The position numbers were made by a program, and so were the translations under genes. The notes under the pieces were generated by a model that searched no databases, was not told the origin of the DNA, and was given only the letters and a program-made list of their open reading frames with translations. 64,000 bases of DNA. Source: Pseudorhodoplanes sp. (GTDB taxonomy: Bacteria > Pseudomonadota > Alphaproteobacteria > Rhizobiales > Xanthobacteraceae). Location of the stretch: the NCBI GenBank assembly GCA_032027085.1, contig JAVSMS010000001.1:2325705-2389704 (forward strand). The letters are read 5' to 3'. Below, piece by piece: positions 43,247-51,934 of this stretch; position 1 is the first letter of the stretch; every line of letters begins with the position of its first letter.

Positions 43247-44862
43247 CCGAAGCCGTAGCTCCGCCGATCATCAATCTCGTTCCCGAAACCGCTCCGTTCA
43301 CGCCGGAACAACGCTCCTGGCTGAACGGCTTTTTCGCCGGTCTTGTCTCGCTCGATGGCGCAGGCGTAACCGCTCTGTCCCCAGAACAGAACGCCGCCGT
43401 CCTGTCCGAGGCCAAGGGCCCGCTCGAGGACGGCGACGACGGCGAGGCGCCGTGGCACGACCAGACATTGCCGATGGCCGAGCGCATGAAGATGGCGGAA
43501 GGCCGTCCGCTACGCCGTCGCATGATGGCGGCGATGGCGCAGCAGGATTGCGGCCAGTGCGGCTACAATTGCGAGGACTACGCCAACAAGCTCTTTCAGA
43601 AAGAAGAGGAGCGGCTGAATCTCTGTGTCCCGGGCGGCAAGGATACCGCCCGTATGCTGAAGTCGCTCTATGAGGAACTGGGCAAGACCTCGGCGGCGCC
43701 TGCCATTGCCAAGTCCGCAGCGGAATACGCGCCTGTGTCCAACGGTGATCTTGGCCGCTCGCGCGACAATCCGGCTTTGGCGACATTCGTCTCACGCACC
43801 CGCCTGAACAAGCCGGGTTCTGAGAAGGAAACCTGGCATCTCGAATTCGACCTCACCGAATGCGGGCTGGATTATGCGGTCGGGGACTCGTTTGGCGTTT
43901 TCCCGCTCAATGATGCTGGACTTGTCAATGCGGTGATTGCGGCGATCGGTGCATCCGCCAATACGCCGGTTGTCGGAAAGACCCTGCAGCACGTCCTGAC
44001 CAACGATGTTTCACTGTCGCCGGCGCCGGACGGATTGTTCCAGCTCATTTCCTATATCACCGGCGGTGAGCGGCGGCAGAAGGCCAAGGCGCTGGCGGCC
44101 GGCGAAGATCCCGACGGCGACGCGGCGACGCTCGACGTTCTCGCGGCCTTGCAGAAGTTCAAGGGTGTCCAGCCCGATCCGGAGGCGTTCGTGGAATCGC
44201 TGGAGCCGCTGCAGCCGCGGCTTTACTCGATCTCCTCCTCGCTGAAGAGCAATCCCGGCCGGGTTTCTCTCACTGTCGACTCCGTGCGCTACAAGATCGC
44301 GGACCGTCTGCGGTTGGGCGTTGCTTCCACGTTCCTCGCGGATCGCATCCAGCCGGGACAGAAACTGCGCGTCTATGTGCAGAAGGCGCATGCCTTCGGA
44401 TTGCCGGCTGATCCTGGCACTCCTGTCATCATGGTCGGGCCTGGCACCGGAGTCGCCCCCTTCCGCGCCTTCCTCCACGAACGCATGGCGACGAAGGCGA
44501 AAGGCCCGAACTGGCTCTTCTTCGGCCATCAGAAGCGCGACTATGACTTCTTCTACGAGGATGAACTCAACGCGATGAAGACGGCAGGCGTGCTGACCCG
44601 GCTGTCGTTGGCGTGGTCGCGCGACGGGGACCAGAAATTCTATGTGCAGGACCGCATGCGTGAGGTTGGCCGCGATTTGTGGTCGTGGCTTGCCGACGGC
44701 GCACATTTCTATGTCTGCGGCGACGCCAAGCGCATGGCGAAGGATGTCGAGCTCGCGCTCGTCGACATCGTCGCACAATTCGGCGCGCGCACGACCGACG
44801 AAGCGATCGCCTTTGTCGCCGACCTCAAGAAAAAAGGCCGGTTGCAGATGGACGTCTATTGA
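43243..44862 (+). CDS. CysJ-like FAD/NADPH reductase with an N-terminal 4Fe-4S motif in place of flavodoxin
   Basis: A 539-residue protein. From about residue 165 it matches the FAD and NADPH domains of sulfite reductase flavoprotein CysJ: RLYSISSSLKSNPGRVSLTV, GPGTGVAPFRAFLHER, FYVCGDAKRMAKDVE, and the C-terminal aromatic in LQMDVY. The FMN-binding flavodoxin domain is absent. Instead, residues 103-128 hold four cysteines (C-x2-C-x3-C-x17-C, QQDCGQCGYNCED...NLCVPGG) of RnfB-like 4Fe-4S type. It probably transfers NADPH electrons through FAD and the cluster to NirA, with whose gene it overlaps. Confidence 0.85.
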   Translation: MTEAVAPPIINLVPETAPFTPEQRSWLNGFFAGLVSLDGAGVTALSPEQNAAVLSEAKGPLEDGDDGEAPWHDQTLPMAERMKMAEGRPLRRRMMAAMAQQDCGQCGYNCEDYANKLFQKEEERLNLCVPGGKDTARMLKSLYEELGKTSAAPAIAKSAAEYAPVSNGDLGRSRDNPALATFVSRTRLNKPGSEKETWHLEFDLTECGLDYAVGDSFGVFPLNDAGLVNAVIAAIGASANTPVVGKTLQHVLTNDVSLSPAPDGLFQLISYITGGERRQKAKALAAGEDPDGDAATLDVLAALQKFKGVQPDPEAFVESLEPLQPRLYSISSSLKSNPGRVSLTVDSVRYKIADRLRLGVASTFLADRIQPGQKLRVYVQKAHAFGLPADPGTPVIMVGPGTGVAPFRAFLHERMATKAKGPNWLFFGHQKRDYDFFYEDELNAMKTAGVLTRLSLAWSRDGDQKFYVQDRMREVGRDLWSWLADGAHFYVCGDAKRMAKDVELALVDIVAQFGARTTDEAIAFVADLKKKGRLQMDVY

Positions 44863-44866
44863 CGCC

Positions 44867-47590
44867 ATGGACATGCCCCCGCCACATCCAAGCATTCGTA
44901 CGACCTGCCCCTATTGCGGCGTCGGCTGCGGCGTGCTGGCGTCGCCGGACGGTCGTGGCGGCGCTACGATCTCCGGCGACCCCGCACATCCGGCGAACTT
45001 CGGTAGGCTGTGCTCGAAAGGTTCGGCGCTCGGCGAAACACTCGGACTTGAAACGCGGTTGTTGCATCCGATGCAGCGCAGCGAGGACGGGTCATTCGCC
45101 CGCATTTCGTGGGACAGCGCGCTCGATCAGGTCGCCGGCAAATTCCTCGGCATCATCCACAATCACGGACCCGAGGCGGTGGCGTTCTATCTCTCAGGGC
45201 AACTGCTTACTGAGGATTACTACGTCGCCAATAAACTGATGAAGGGATTCCTCGGCTCATCGAATGTCGATACGAATTCGCGGCTGTGCATGGCGTCATC
45301 GGTAGCGGGACATCGGCGCGCCTTCGGTGCCGACACCGTCCCTGGCACCTATTCCGATCTCGATCAGGCCGACCTCATTGTTCTGGTCGGGTCGAATGCC
45401 GCCTGGTGTCATCCAATTCTGTTTCAGAGAATGGTTGGTAATAAGCGCGGAAGAGGCGCGAAGATCGTCGTCATCGATCCCAGGAAGACGGGAACAGCCG
45501 AGGAATCCGACCTATTCCTGCCGATAAAGCCGGGGATGGACACGGTTCTGTTCAGCGCGCTGCTGGTTTTTCTTGCCGAGAACAACAAGCTCGATAGCGC
45601 CTACATCGCTGCGCATACCGAAGGCTTCGACGCGGCGCTCGCCCGGGCAAGCGAAATTGCGCCGAGCCTTCAAGTTGTTAGCAACCTGACCGGAATTTCC
45701 GAGCACGATCTCGCGCAGTTTTTTGCACTGTTTGCCGACACGGAGAAAGTCGTCACCTGCTACTCGCAGGGTGTGAACCAGTCCGCGCAAGGCACTGATA
45801 AAGTTAATGCAATTCTCAATTGTCACCTGGCGACAGGCCGCATCGGCAGGCCGGGAATGGGGCCGTTTTCGCTGACCGGGCAGCCCAATGCGATGGGCGG
45901 GCGCGAGGTCGGTGGCCTTGCCAACCAGTTGGCCGCACACATGAATTTCACGCCGCCGGAGATCGAGCGGGTGGGACGGTTCTGGAACGCTGCGAACATG
46001 GCTCAGCGCGAGGGGCTGAAGGCCGTGCAGATGTTCGAGGCGATTTCCACTGGCAAGATCAAGGCCTTGTGGGTGATGGCGACAAATCCGGCGGTGTCGC
46101 TCCCGGATGCCGGCAAGGTTTGTAATGCTCTTAGAAACCTCGATGCTCTGATCGTGAGCGAGAATGTTCTCGCGAATGACACGATATCCTCGGGTGCTCA
46201 TCTTCTTCTTCCCGCTGCCGCCTGGGCCGAGAAGGATGGCACCGTCACAAATTCCGAGCGCCGCATCTCACGCCAGCGCGGCTTTCTTCCTTTGCCGGGC
46301 GAGGCGAAGCCTGACTGGTGGATCATCAGCGAAGTCGCGCGCCGCATGGGTTTCGGCGATGCGTTCGCTTACACGAGCGCCGCCGATATTTTCCGCGAAC
46401 ACGCCGCATTGTCGGCGTTGGAGAATGGCGGCACGCGCGATTTCGATCTCGGCGCACTCGCCGATATCGACAACAACGAATACGACCGGCTCGATCCGGT
46501 GCAATGGCCGCAGCGCATCCGCAGCACCGGGGAGACGCGCTTCTTTGCGCAGGGCGGCTTCTACACGGCCGACCGCAAGGCGCGGTTCATTGCCCCGGAA
46601 AATCCCGCACTTAAAGAAGACACGAGCAAGCGATTCCCGCTGCGCCTTAATACCGGTCGTGTTCGCGACCAATGGCATACCATGACTCGCACGGGCCTGA
46701 GCCCGCGGCTCGGCAGCCATCTGCCGGAACCCTATGTCGAAGTGCATCCCGAAGACGCCAAAAAATATGATCTGAGACACGACGGTTTTGCGCGCATCAC
46801 GTCGCGCTTCGGTACCAGCATTCTCAAGGTCATGCTGAATGACGGGCAGCAGCCTGGCTCCGTCTTCGTGCCGATTCACTGGAACGATGAAACCGCGTCA
46901 TGTGCGCGCGTCGGGGAGCTCGTCATGCCGGCGACCGACCCGTATTCGGGTCAGCCGGAGGCGAAGGCGACACCCGTCGCCATCGCGCCTCATCCCTACA
47001 GACTGCGCGGCTTTGTACTGGCGAAAGGCGCGCTGGCGCTGCCCGCAGGCACATGGTGGTCGCGTGTCGCGCTCCACGGCGGGTGCGGCTATCTCGTCGC
47101 CAGCAATGAGACCGGCGAAGCATGGCGCGAATGGGCGGCGCAGCAATTTTCGATGCATGGCGACATTGCCGAATACAGTGACACGCGGCGCCACACCTAC
47201 CGCGCGGCGGCATTCAGGGATGGACGGTTGCAGACCTGCCTGTTTATCGCGCCGGCTGAGGCCGTACTGCCATGGGACGCGGTGAAGGCGTTGTTTGAAA
47301 GCGAAGACCTGGACGAGCAGCAACGCCGTCTTCTCCTGTCCGGCAAATCCGCCGAGGGGCTTGCCGCGGCGGGCCCGCTCATCTGCGCCTGTTTCGGCGT
47401 GCCGCTGAATGCTATCCGCACCGCCGTGATGTCGGGCGAAGCTTGCGACGTGGTCGATATCGGCAAGGCCTTGCGCGCCGGCACCAATTGCGGGTCCTGC
47501 CTGCCTGAACTGAGGAAGATCGTCGCGCAGGAATTGACGCAGCTAACGTTGAACGAGCAGCAAGATGACCGAGCGCCGGCAACCGTCTGA
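44867..47590 (+). CDS. nasA: Assimilatory nitrate reductase catalytic subunit NasA
   Basis: A 907-residue cytoplasmic Mo-bisMGD enzyme reducing nitrate to nitrite. N-terminal 4Fe-4S motif CPYCGVGCGV with a later Cys in GRLCSKG (Cys14, 17, 21, 49); Mo-ligand Cys141 in NSRLCMAS; MGD-binding FSLTGQPNAMGGREVGG. The C-terminal about 70 residues form a BFD-like 2Fe-2S domain (ICACFGV...GTNCGSCLPEL), an electron entry point as in Klebsiella NasA. It starts 4 bases after the CysJ-like stop and overlaps cysG by 26 bases. Confidence 0.93.
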   Translation: MDMPPPHPSIRTTCPYCGVGCGVLASPDGRGGATISGDPAHPANFGRLCSKGSALGETLGLETRLLHPMQRSEDGSFARISWDSALDQVAGKFLGIIHNHGPEAVAFYLSGQLLTEDYYVANKLMKGFLGSSNVDTNSRLCMASSVAGHRRAFGADTVPGTYSDLDQADLIVLVGSNAAWCHPILFQRMVGNKRGRGAKIVVIDPRKTGTAEESDLFLPIKPGMDTVLFSALLVFLAENNKLDSAYIAAHTEGFDAALARASEIAPSLQVVSNLTGISEHDLAQFFALFADTEKVVTCYSQGVNQSAQGTDKVNAILNCHLATGRIGRPGMGPFSLTGQPNAMGGREVGGLANQLAAHMNFTPPEIERVGRFWNAANMAQREGLKAVQMFEAISTGKIKALWVMATNPAVSLPDAGKVCNALRNLDALIVSENVLANDTISSGAHLLLPAAAWAEKDGTVTNSERRISRQRGFLPLPGEAKPDWWIISEVARRMGFGDAFAYTSAADIFREHAALSALENGGTRDFDLGALADIDNNEYDRLDPVQWPQRIRSTGETRFFAQGGFYTADRKARFIAPENPALKEDTSKRFPLRLNTGRVRDQWHTMTRTGLSPRLGSHLPEPYVEVHPEDAKKYDLRHDGFARITSRFGTSILKVMLNDGQQPGSVFVPIHWNDETASCARVGELVMPATDPYSGQPEAKATPVAIAPHPYRLRGFVLAKGALALPAGTWWSRVALHGGCGYLVASNETGEAWREWAAQQFSMHGDIAEYSDTRRHTYRAAAFRDGRLQTCLFIAPAEAVLPWDAVKALFESEDLDEQQRRLLLSGKSAEGLAAAGPLICACFGVPLNAIRTAVMSGEACDVVDIGKALRAGTNCGSCLPELRKIVAQELTQLTLNEQQDDRAPATV

Positions 47591-49028
47591 TCAGGCGTCT
47601 TCGCGCATGGGCCGTCTTGCGCGACTTCCCGTCTTCTATGCGCTCGACGGAAGGCGCGTCGTTGTGGCAGGCGGCAGCGCCTCGGCGGCATGGAAGGCTG
47701 AACTGCTGTCAGCGACCGGCGCGCATGTCGATGTTTTTACGCGGGACCCGTCATCCGAGATGACGGAACTTGTTCTCGATCCGCCGTGCGGGCCAATCGT
47801 CATCCATCGCCGCGATTGCCTGCCCGACGACCTTGCCGGCGCGGCGATGGCCATCGGTGCCTGCGACTGCGATGAAACGGCAGATCGTTTCACCAGAATG
47901 GCGCGCCGCGCGGGCGTGCCGGTCAACGTGATCGACAAGCCGGATTTCTGCGACTTCGCCTTCGGCGCCATCGTCAACCGCTCGCCGCTGGTCGTCGGGA
48001 TCTCGACCGACGGTGCAGCACCGGTTTTCGGGCAGGCGGTGCGTGCCAAGATCGAAGCGATGCTGCCTTCCGGCTTCGCCTCGTGGGCAAAGGCGGCACA
48101 GACCTGGAGGACATATGTGCAGGCTTCCAATCTGTCGTCGAGTGGCCGCCGTCGTTTCTGGCAGATGTTCACCGGCTTCGCCGTTTCCAATCCAGGCTAC
48201 GAGCCGCGCGAAGCAGACTTCGCCCGTCTGCTGTCGGATGTGAGAGGTCTTGGTGACAAGGTTGAGCAGGGTTCGGTCACGCTGGTCGGCGCGGGACCCG
48301 GCGATCCGGAATTGCTTACATTGCGCGCGGTGCGTGCGCTGCAATCGGCCGATGTGATTCTGTTCGACGATCTGGTGTCGGCCGACATTCTGGATTTTGC
48401 CCGCCGGGAAGCCAAGAAGATGCTGGTGGGCAAAAGCGGCTATGGCCCCTCCTGCAAGCAGGACGATATCAACGCGACGATGATCGGACTTGCGCGCGGT
48501 GGGAAACGCGTGGTTCGCCTGAAGGGCGGCGATCCGATGATTTTCGGCCGCGCCGGTGAGGAAATCGCAGCTTGCCGCAAGGCCGGCATCGCTGTCGATG
48601 TCGTGCCTGGGATCACCGCGGCGCAGGGCGCGGCGGCTTCGCTCGGCGTGTCGCTGACTCATCGCGGGCAGGGGCGGCGCATTCAATACGTAACCGGCCA
48701 TGCGCATGACGGCGCGTTGCCGGATGATCTCGACTGGGCGAGCATTGCGGACCCGTCGACCACGACCGCGATCTACATGCCGACACGCACTTTCCCACAG
48801 TTGGTCGAGAAGGCGATGGCGCAGGGGCTCGATGTCACGGCGCCGGTGGTCGCCATTTCGCGCGCGACACGGCCGGATGAGCAGGTGATTGTGGGCACGC
48901 TAGGCGATATGTCGGCGCGGCTTGCCGGGGAAAAACCGCCGGGCCCGCTACTGGTGTTGATCGGTCGCGTCCTCGCCCGCTATCGGGATGCCGCGGCCGA
49001 TCAAAATGGCACCTTGGCCTTGCCCTGA
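47565..49028 (+). CDS. cysG: Sirohaem synthase CysG
   Basis: A 487-residue trifunctional enzyme making sirohaem from uroporphyrinogen III. The N-terminal part (about 1-225) is the precorrin-2 dehydrogenase/ferrochelatase (PVFYALDGRRVVVAGGSASA; NVIDKPDFCDFAFGAIV). The C-terminal part is the SAM-dependent methyltransferase (TLVGAGPGDPELLTLRAVRAL; VRLKGGDPMIFGRAGEE; VPGITAAQGAAA). The N-terminal NAD loop reads GGSASAAWKAE, slightly different from the usual GGG-x-VA-x-RK. Being last in the nitrate operon, it supplies the cofactor of NirA. Confidence 0.92.
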   Translation: MTERRQPSDQASSRMGRLARLPVFYALDGRRVVVAGGSASAAWKAELLSATGAHVDVFTRDPSSEMTELVLDPPCGPIVIHRRDCLPDDLAGAAMAIGACDCDETADRFTRMARRAGVPVNVIDKPDFCDFAFGAIVNRSPLVVGISTDGAAPVFGQAVRAKIEAMLPSGFASWAKAAQTWRTYVQASNLSSSGRRRFWQMFTGFAVSNPGYEPREADFARLLSDVRGLGDKVEQGSVTLVGAGPGDPELLTLRAVRALQSADVILFDDLVSADILDFARREAKKMLVGKSGYGPSCKQDDINATMIGLARGGKRVVRLKGGDPMIFGRAGEEIAACRKAGIAVDVVPGITAAQGAAASLGVSLTHRGQGRRIQYVTGHAHDGALPDDLDWASIADPSTTTAIYMPTRTFPQLVEKAMAQGLDVTAPVVAISRATRPDEQVIVGTLGDMSARLAGEKPPGPLLVLIGRVLARYRDAAADQNGTLALP

Positions 49029-49103
49029 CTGCGACAGCCGCAGGCGCCTCAGAGCCCGAACTTTCTGCTGCCGTCTGCGTTCCTTTTCGTGCAGGAGGAT
49101 CGC

Positions 49104-49556
49104 ATGCCAAGCACAAAACGCCGGGTTCCGAAGCAAACCGCGAAATCCGTTAACGCGCGCATCCAGCGCACCACCGAACAGCGCATCCGCCATTTCGATC
49201 AAAATCAGGATCAGATCGATCGACGCCTACGTGAGCTCGAGCGGGAATGGGATGTCGAGCGCGCACTCGAATCCAATGCCGCGATCGCCGGCCTGATTGC
49301 GCTGGCGATCGCCGGCCAATCCCAGAATCGACGCTGGCTGGCGTTGCCGGCAGTCATTTCGGGCTTTCTGCTGCAGCATGCCATTCAAGGCTGGTGTCCG
49401 CCCCTGCCTGTTTTCAGGCAACTGGGCTTTCGCACCTCCTACGAAATTGAGCAGGAGCGCCAGGCGCTGAAAGCCCTACGTGGCGATTTTGCGCGCCTGC
49501 CATCCGGCCGCGGACGGGGGCGCGTCAGGGCCAGCCTGCGGGCCGCACGCGCCTGA
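49104..49556 (+). CDS. Small membrane protein, DUF2892-like
   Basis: A 150-residue protein with a basic, charged N-terminus of about 50 residues, partly coiled coil (HFDQNQDQIDRRLRELEREW). Two hydrophobic segments follow (AAIAGLIALAIAG and LALPAVISGFLLQHAI), then WCPPLPVFRQLGFRTSYEIEQER, as in YgaP-tail DUF2892 proteins. AGGAGG precedes the ATG at 49104. It trails the nitrate operon by 75 bases and may be read through from it. Function unknown; membrane location inferred. Confidence 0.7.
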   Translation: MPSTKRRVPKQTAKSVNARIQRTTEQRIRHFDQNQDQIDRRLRELEREWDVERALESNAAIAGLIALAIAGQSQNRRWLALPAVISGFLLQHAIQGWCPPLPVFRQLGFRTSYEIEQERQALKALRGDFARLPSGRGRGRVRASLRAARA

Positions 49557-49557
49557 G

Positions 49558-50751
49558 TTATTTTGGCAGTCCCCACAGCGTCGGATCGAACCGTTTCACC
49601 ACCGTCGCCGAGACGATGTGATCGTCAAATTCCTTGGTCGGATCGTTGGAGTGGTTCGAGATATAGCGGTAATCAAAGCGCAGATCGGTCAGCGCCGCGA
49701 ACAGGTTCGGAAACAGCATGGTTGCGCCGGGCGCCCAGGTCGTATCGTCGCGTTTGGTCGTGCTGGTACCGACGAAATCCCTGCGATAGTCGCGATGGCT
49801 GACGGCAAGATTGCCGCCGACAATGAGCCAGGGCGCCAGCGTCTTGTAGCCTTCAATCTTGCCGCCATATTCCCAGTAAGCGCCGGGTTGGATCTCGGTC
49901 AGGATGTTGGTGAGCGCGGTGCCGTTGATGTCACTCCAGCGCAGCCAGGGCGAGAACAAGGCAACACTTCCGTCACCAAACACCTTCGGAAAGGCGAAGC
50001 GACCGCGCGCTTCGGCATAGAAGCCTTCGCCAGACGGAAAGAAGTCGCCGTGCGAGCGATAGGCGAGGCGCAATTGCAGCGCGCGATAGGCGCCTTCCAG
50101 ATTTCCCTCGAAGAGAGCGCCGACGGCCGCTTCGCTGTAATAATAATGCTTGTCGAAGGTTGCGACGGCGCCCCCGAGCGTCGGATGCAGCGAAAGTGCC
50201 GGCGTCAGATCGATGATCGGTCCGGTGTCGAGACCGGCCACGCCATAATTCAGTTCGCTCTCGCGCGCATGAATCTGCCCGGCGGCGAGCGCCGAGGTGC
50301 GCCAGCGCGTGCCGTTGATGTTGCGCTCGTCGCGCAGGTCGAGCGAGCCAAGAAGCTGCATCTCGCTTTTGCCCGGCAGATAATATGTGGGATTGGATTC
50401 GTAGGCGGTGCCCAGAGACGCGGTCACCAGCGTGACACTTGGCTGCAGGACGCGGCGAATGCGCTGCAACCCGCGCTGCGCTTCCACATTGTTGGGATCG
50501 TTCAGCAGCACGCGCTCATAAGCGGCCAGTGCCCAGCGCAACTGCCCGCTTTCTTCCGCGAGCTGGGCGAAGCGGATGTTCAAATCCGGATCGGCGGGAC
50601 GCTTCAGGACTTGCTGATAGAGGCCGTCGAGCGCGGGCGTCGAGCCCGGCCGATCAGCGTGCGCGGTCGCGGCGGAAAGACAGATCGCCGTTGTCGCGCA
50701 CAGGTAAACCAGCATGGTGCGGACGGGCCGCATCATTGCAAATATCTTCAC
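49558..50751 (-). CDS. Secreted TPR plus beta-barrel outer-membrane protein (unknown function)
   Basis: A 397-residue protein with a Sec signal (RTMLVYLCATTAICLSAATAHA), a short TPR-like region (about 37-100: LDGLYQQVLKRPADPDLNIRFAQLAEESGQL), and then alternating aromatic/polar strands to the end, typical of a beta-barrel (GTAYESNPTYYL, YAEARGRFAF, FDYRYISNHSNDPT). Layout resembles surface-assembly modifier (Slam/DUF560) or exopolysaccharide outer-membrane proteins, but no signature proves it. An in-frame ATG at 50736 is an alternative start. It is divergent from a FecR-domain gene. Confidence 0.65.
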   Translation of the reverse strand: MKIFAMMRPVRTMLVYLCATTAICLSAATAHADRPGSTPALDGLYQQVLKRPADPDLNIRFAQLAEESGQLRWALAAYERVLLNDPNNVEAQRGLQRIRRVLQPSVTLVTASLGTAYESNPTYYLPGKSEMQLLGSLDLRDERNINGTRWRTSALAAGQIHARESELNYGVAGLDTGPIIDLTPALSLHPTLGGAVATFDKHYYYSEAAVGALFEGNLEGAYRALQLRLAYRSHGDFFPSGEGFYAEARGRFAFPKVFGDGSVALFSPWLRWSDINGTALTNILTEIQPGAYWEYGGKIEGYKTLAPWLIVGGNLAVSHRDYRRDFVGTSTTKRDDTTWAPGATMLFPNLFAALTDLRFDYRYISNHSNDPTKEFDDHIVSATVVKRFDPTLWGLPK

Positions 50752-50915
50752 ACCTGTGCCCTACAACCATTTCAACGTCTTCCACCGCGGGGAGATTTAG
50801 CGGACAGCGGCGCGGAGGGCCACAAAAATTTGCCGAGTCATTGAACCTGTGGCTTTTGCGCACTGACTAATGTCGGGCGAGCCATTATAACGGGGCGGTT
50901 TTCAGGGACGGACAT

Positions 50916-51707
50916 ATGGCTGTATTTTCCTACCTTCCGCGGATGTCTGGTCTGCTTGTCGCAGTGTCGATTGCCGGCCCGTTAGCTCCATTTTTTTCGG
51001 CACCGGCCCTGGCATCCAAGATCGGCGTCGCGTCCGCCGTCAAAAATCAGGTGCAGGGCTCCAACAACCGCGCGCTCTCGGTCGGCAGCGATGTCTTCAC
51101 GAATGAGCGTGTGCGCACCGGCGCCGAGTCCACCGCGCAGCTTCTGTTCCTCGACAAGACCAGCCTGAGCATCGGTCCGCAGGCCGAGCTTGTGCTCGAC
51201 AAGTTCGTCTACAATCCGAACCGCGGCTCGGGCGAGGTCGTGCTTAGTTCAGTGAAGGGTGCGTTCCGCTTCGTCTCCGGTTCGCAAGACCCGCGGCATT
51301 ACACGATTAAAACTCCGGTCGCGACGCTCGGCGTGCGCGGCACGGTGGTGGATTATCTGGTACAGAACGGCAAGGCCGTTTTCATTCTGGTGCAGGGCGC
51401 GGCGCAGCTCACGATTCCGGGCGGCAAGGTGGTCCACCTGACCAAACCAGGGACGGTCTATGTGGTGCATGCGGGCGGCAAGATCGAAGGCCCGCTGCCA
51501 AATGACGGCACCATTGTGCACGCCTTCGGCAATATCGCGTTCCCGCTTTACGGCTGGTTCTTCCAGGGCGATCCGCAGAACCCCCAAGCGCTTGGGCGCA
51601 TCGATAATATCGATCAGCTCAATGCGATCGTGAATCGGGGGACGCCACCCGTAGTCAATAATGGCAGCACCGGTGGCGGTGGCGGCAGCTGTACGTTGAT
51701 TTGTTAA
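50916..51707 (+). CDS. Secreted FecR-domain protein with Gly-rich Cys tail
   Basis: A 263-residue protein: signal peptide (LLVAVSIAGPLAPFFSAPALA), then a FecR domain (TNERVRTGAESTAQLLFLDKT; IKTPVATLGVRGTVVDYLV, about 125-143) as in proteins thought to bind periplasmic ligands or surface polymers. There is no N-terminal anti-sigma part. The C-terminus is unusual: GSTGGGGGSCTLIC, a glycine run ending in two cysteines. No sigma factor or TonB receptor is adjacent. The divergent barrel gene is the likely partner. Confidence 0.78.
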   Translation: MAVFSYLPRMSGLLVAVSIAGPLAPFFSAPALASKIGVASAVKNQVQGSNNRALSVGSDVFTNERVRTGAESTAQLLFLDKTSLSIGPQAELVLDKFVYNPNRGSGEVVLSSVKGAFRFVSGSQDPRHYTIKTPVATLGVRGTVVDYLVQNGKAVFILVQGAAQLTIPGGKVVHLTKPGTVYVVHAGGKIEGPLPNDGTIVHAFGNIAFPLYGWFFQGDPQNPQALGRIDNIDQLNAIVNRGTPPVVNNGSTGGGGGSCTLIC

Positions 51708-51934
51708 CGTTCTGCGCATCCTGTCGATCTGGCCGTTGGCCCGCGTCTTACTGGTTGCCCAGTGCAACAATTCCGGCCGCGCGACCGGCGCAAAAACCCA
51801 AATATGAAGCCCCAGTTTGTGACGGACCCCGGGTTCGGGCCTTGCAAAAGCCGGTCTGCATTGCCACTATTTATTTTTGAAGCCACTCGTTCGGTCCGCC
51901 GGAGAGGGCTTTTTGCTTTTGTGGGGCAATCTGG
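51708..51934. other. 227-base non-coding gap before URC1-like gene
   Basis: This gap holds the promoter region of the uracil catabolic genes. TTGCAA (51842-51847) and CACTAT (51865-51870) are 17 bases apart but match poorly to a consensus promoter. I see no clear riboswitch, operator or terminator. Confidence 0.3.
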
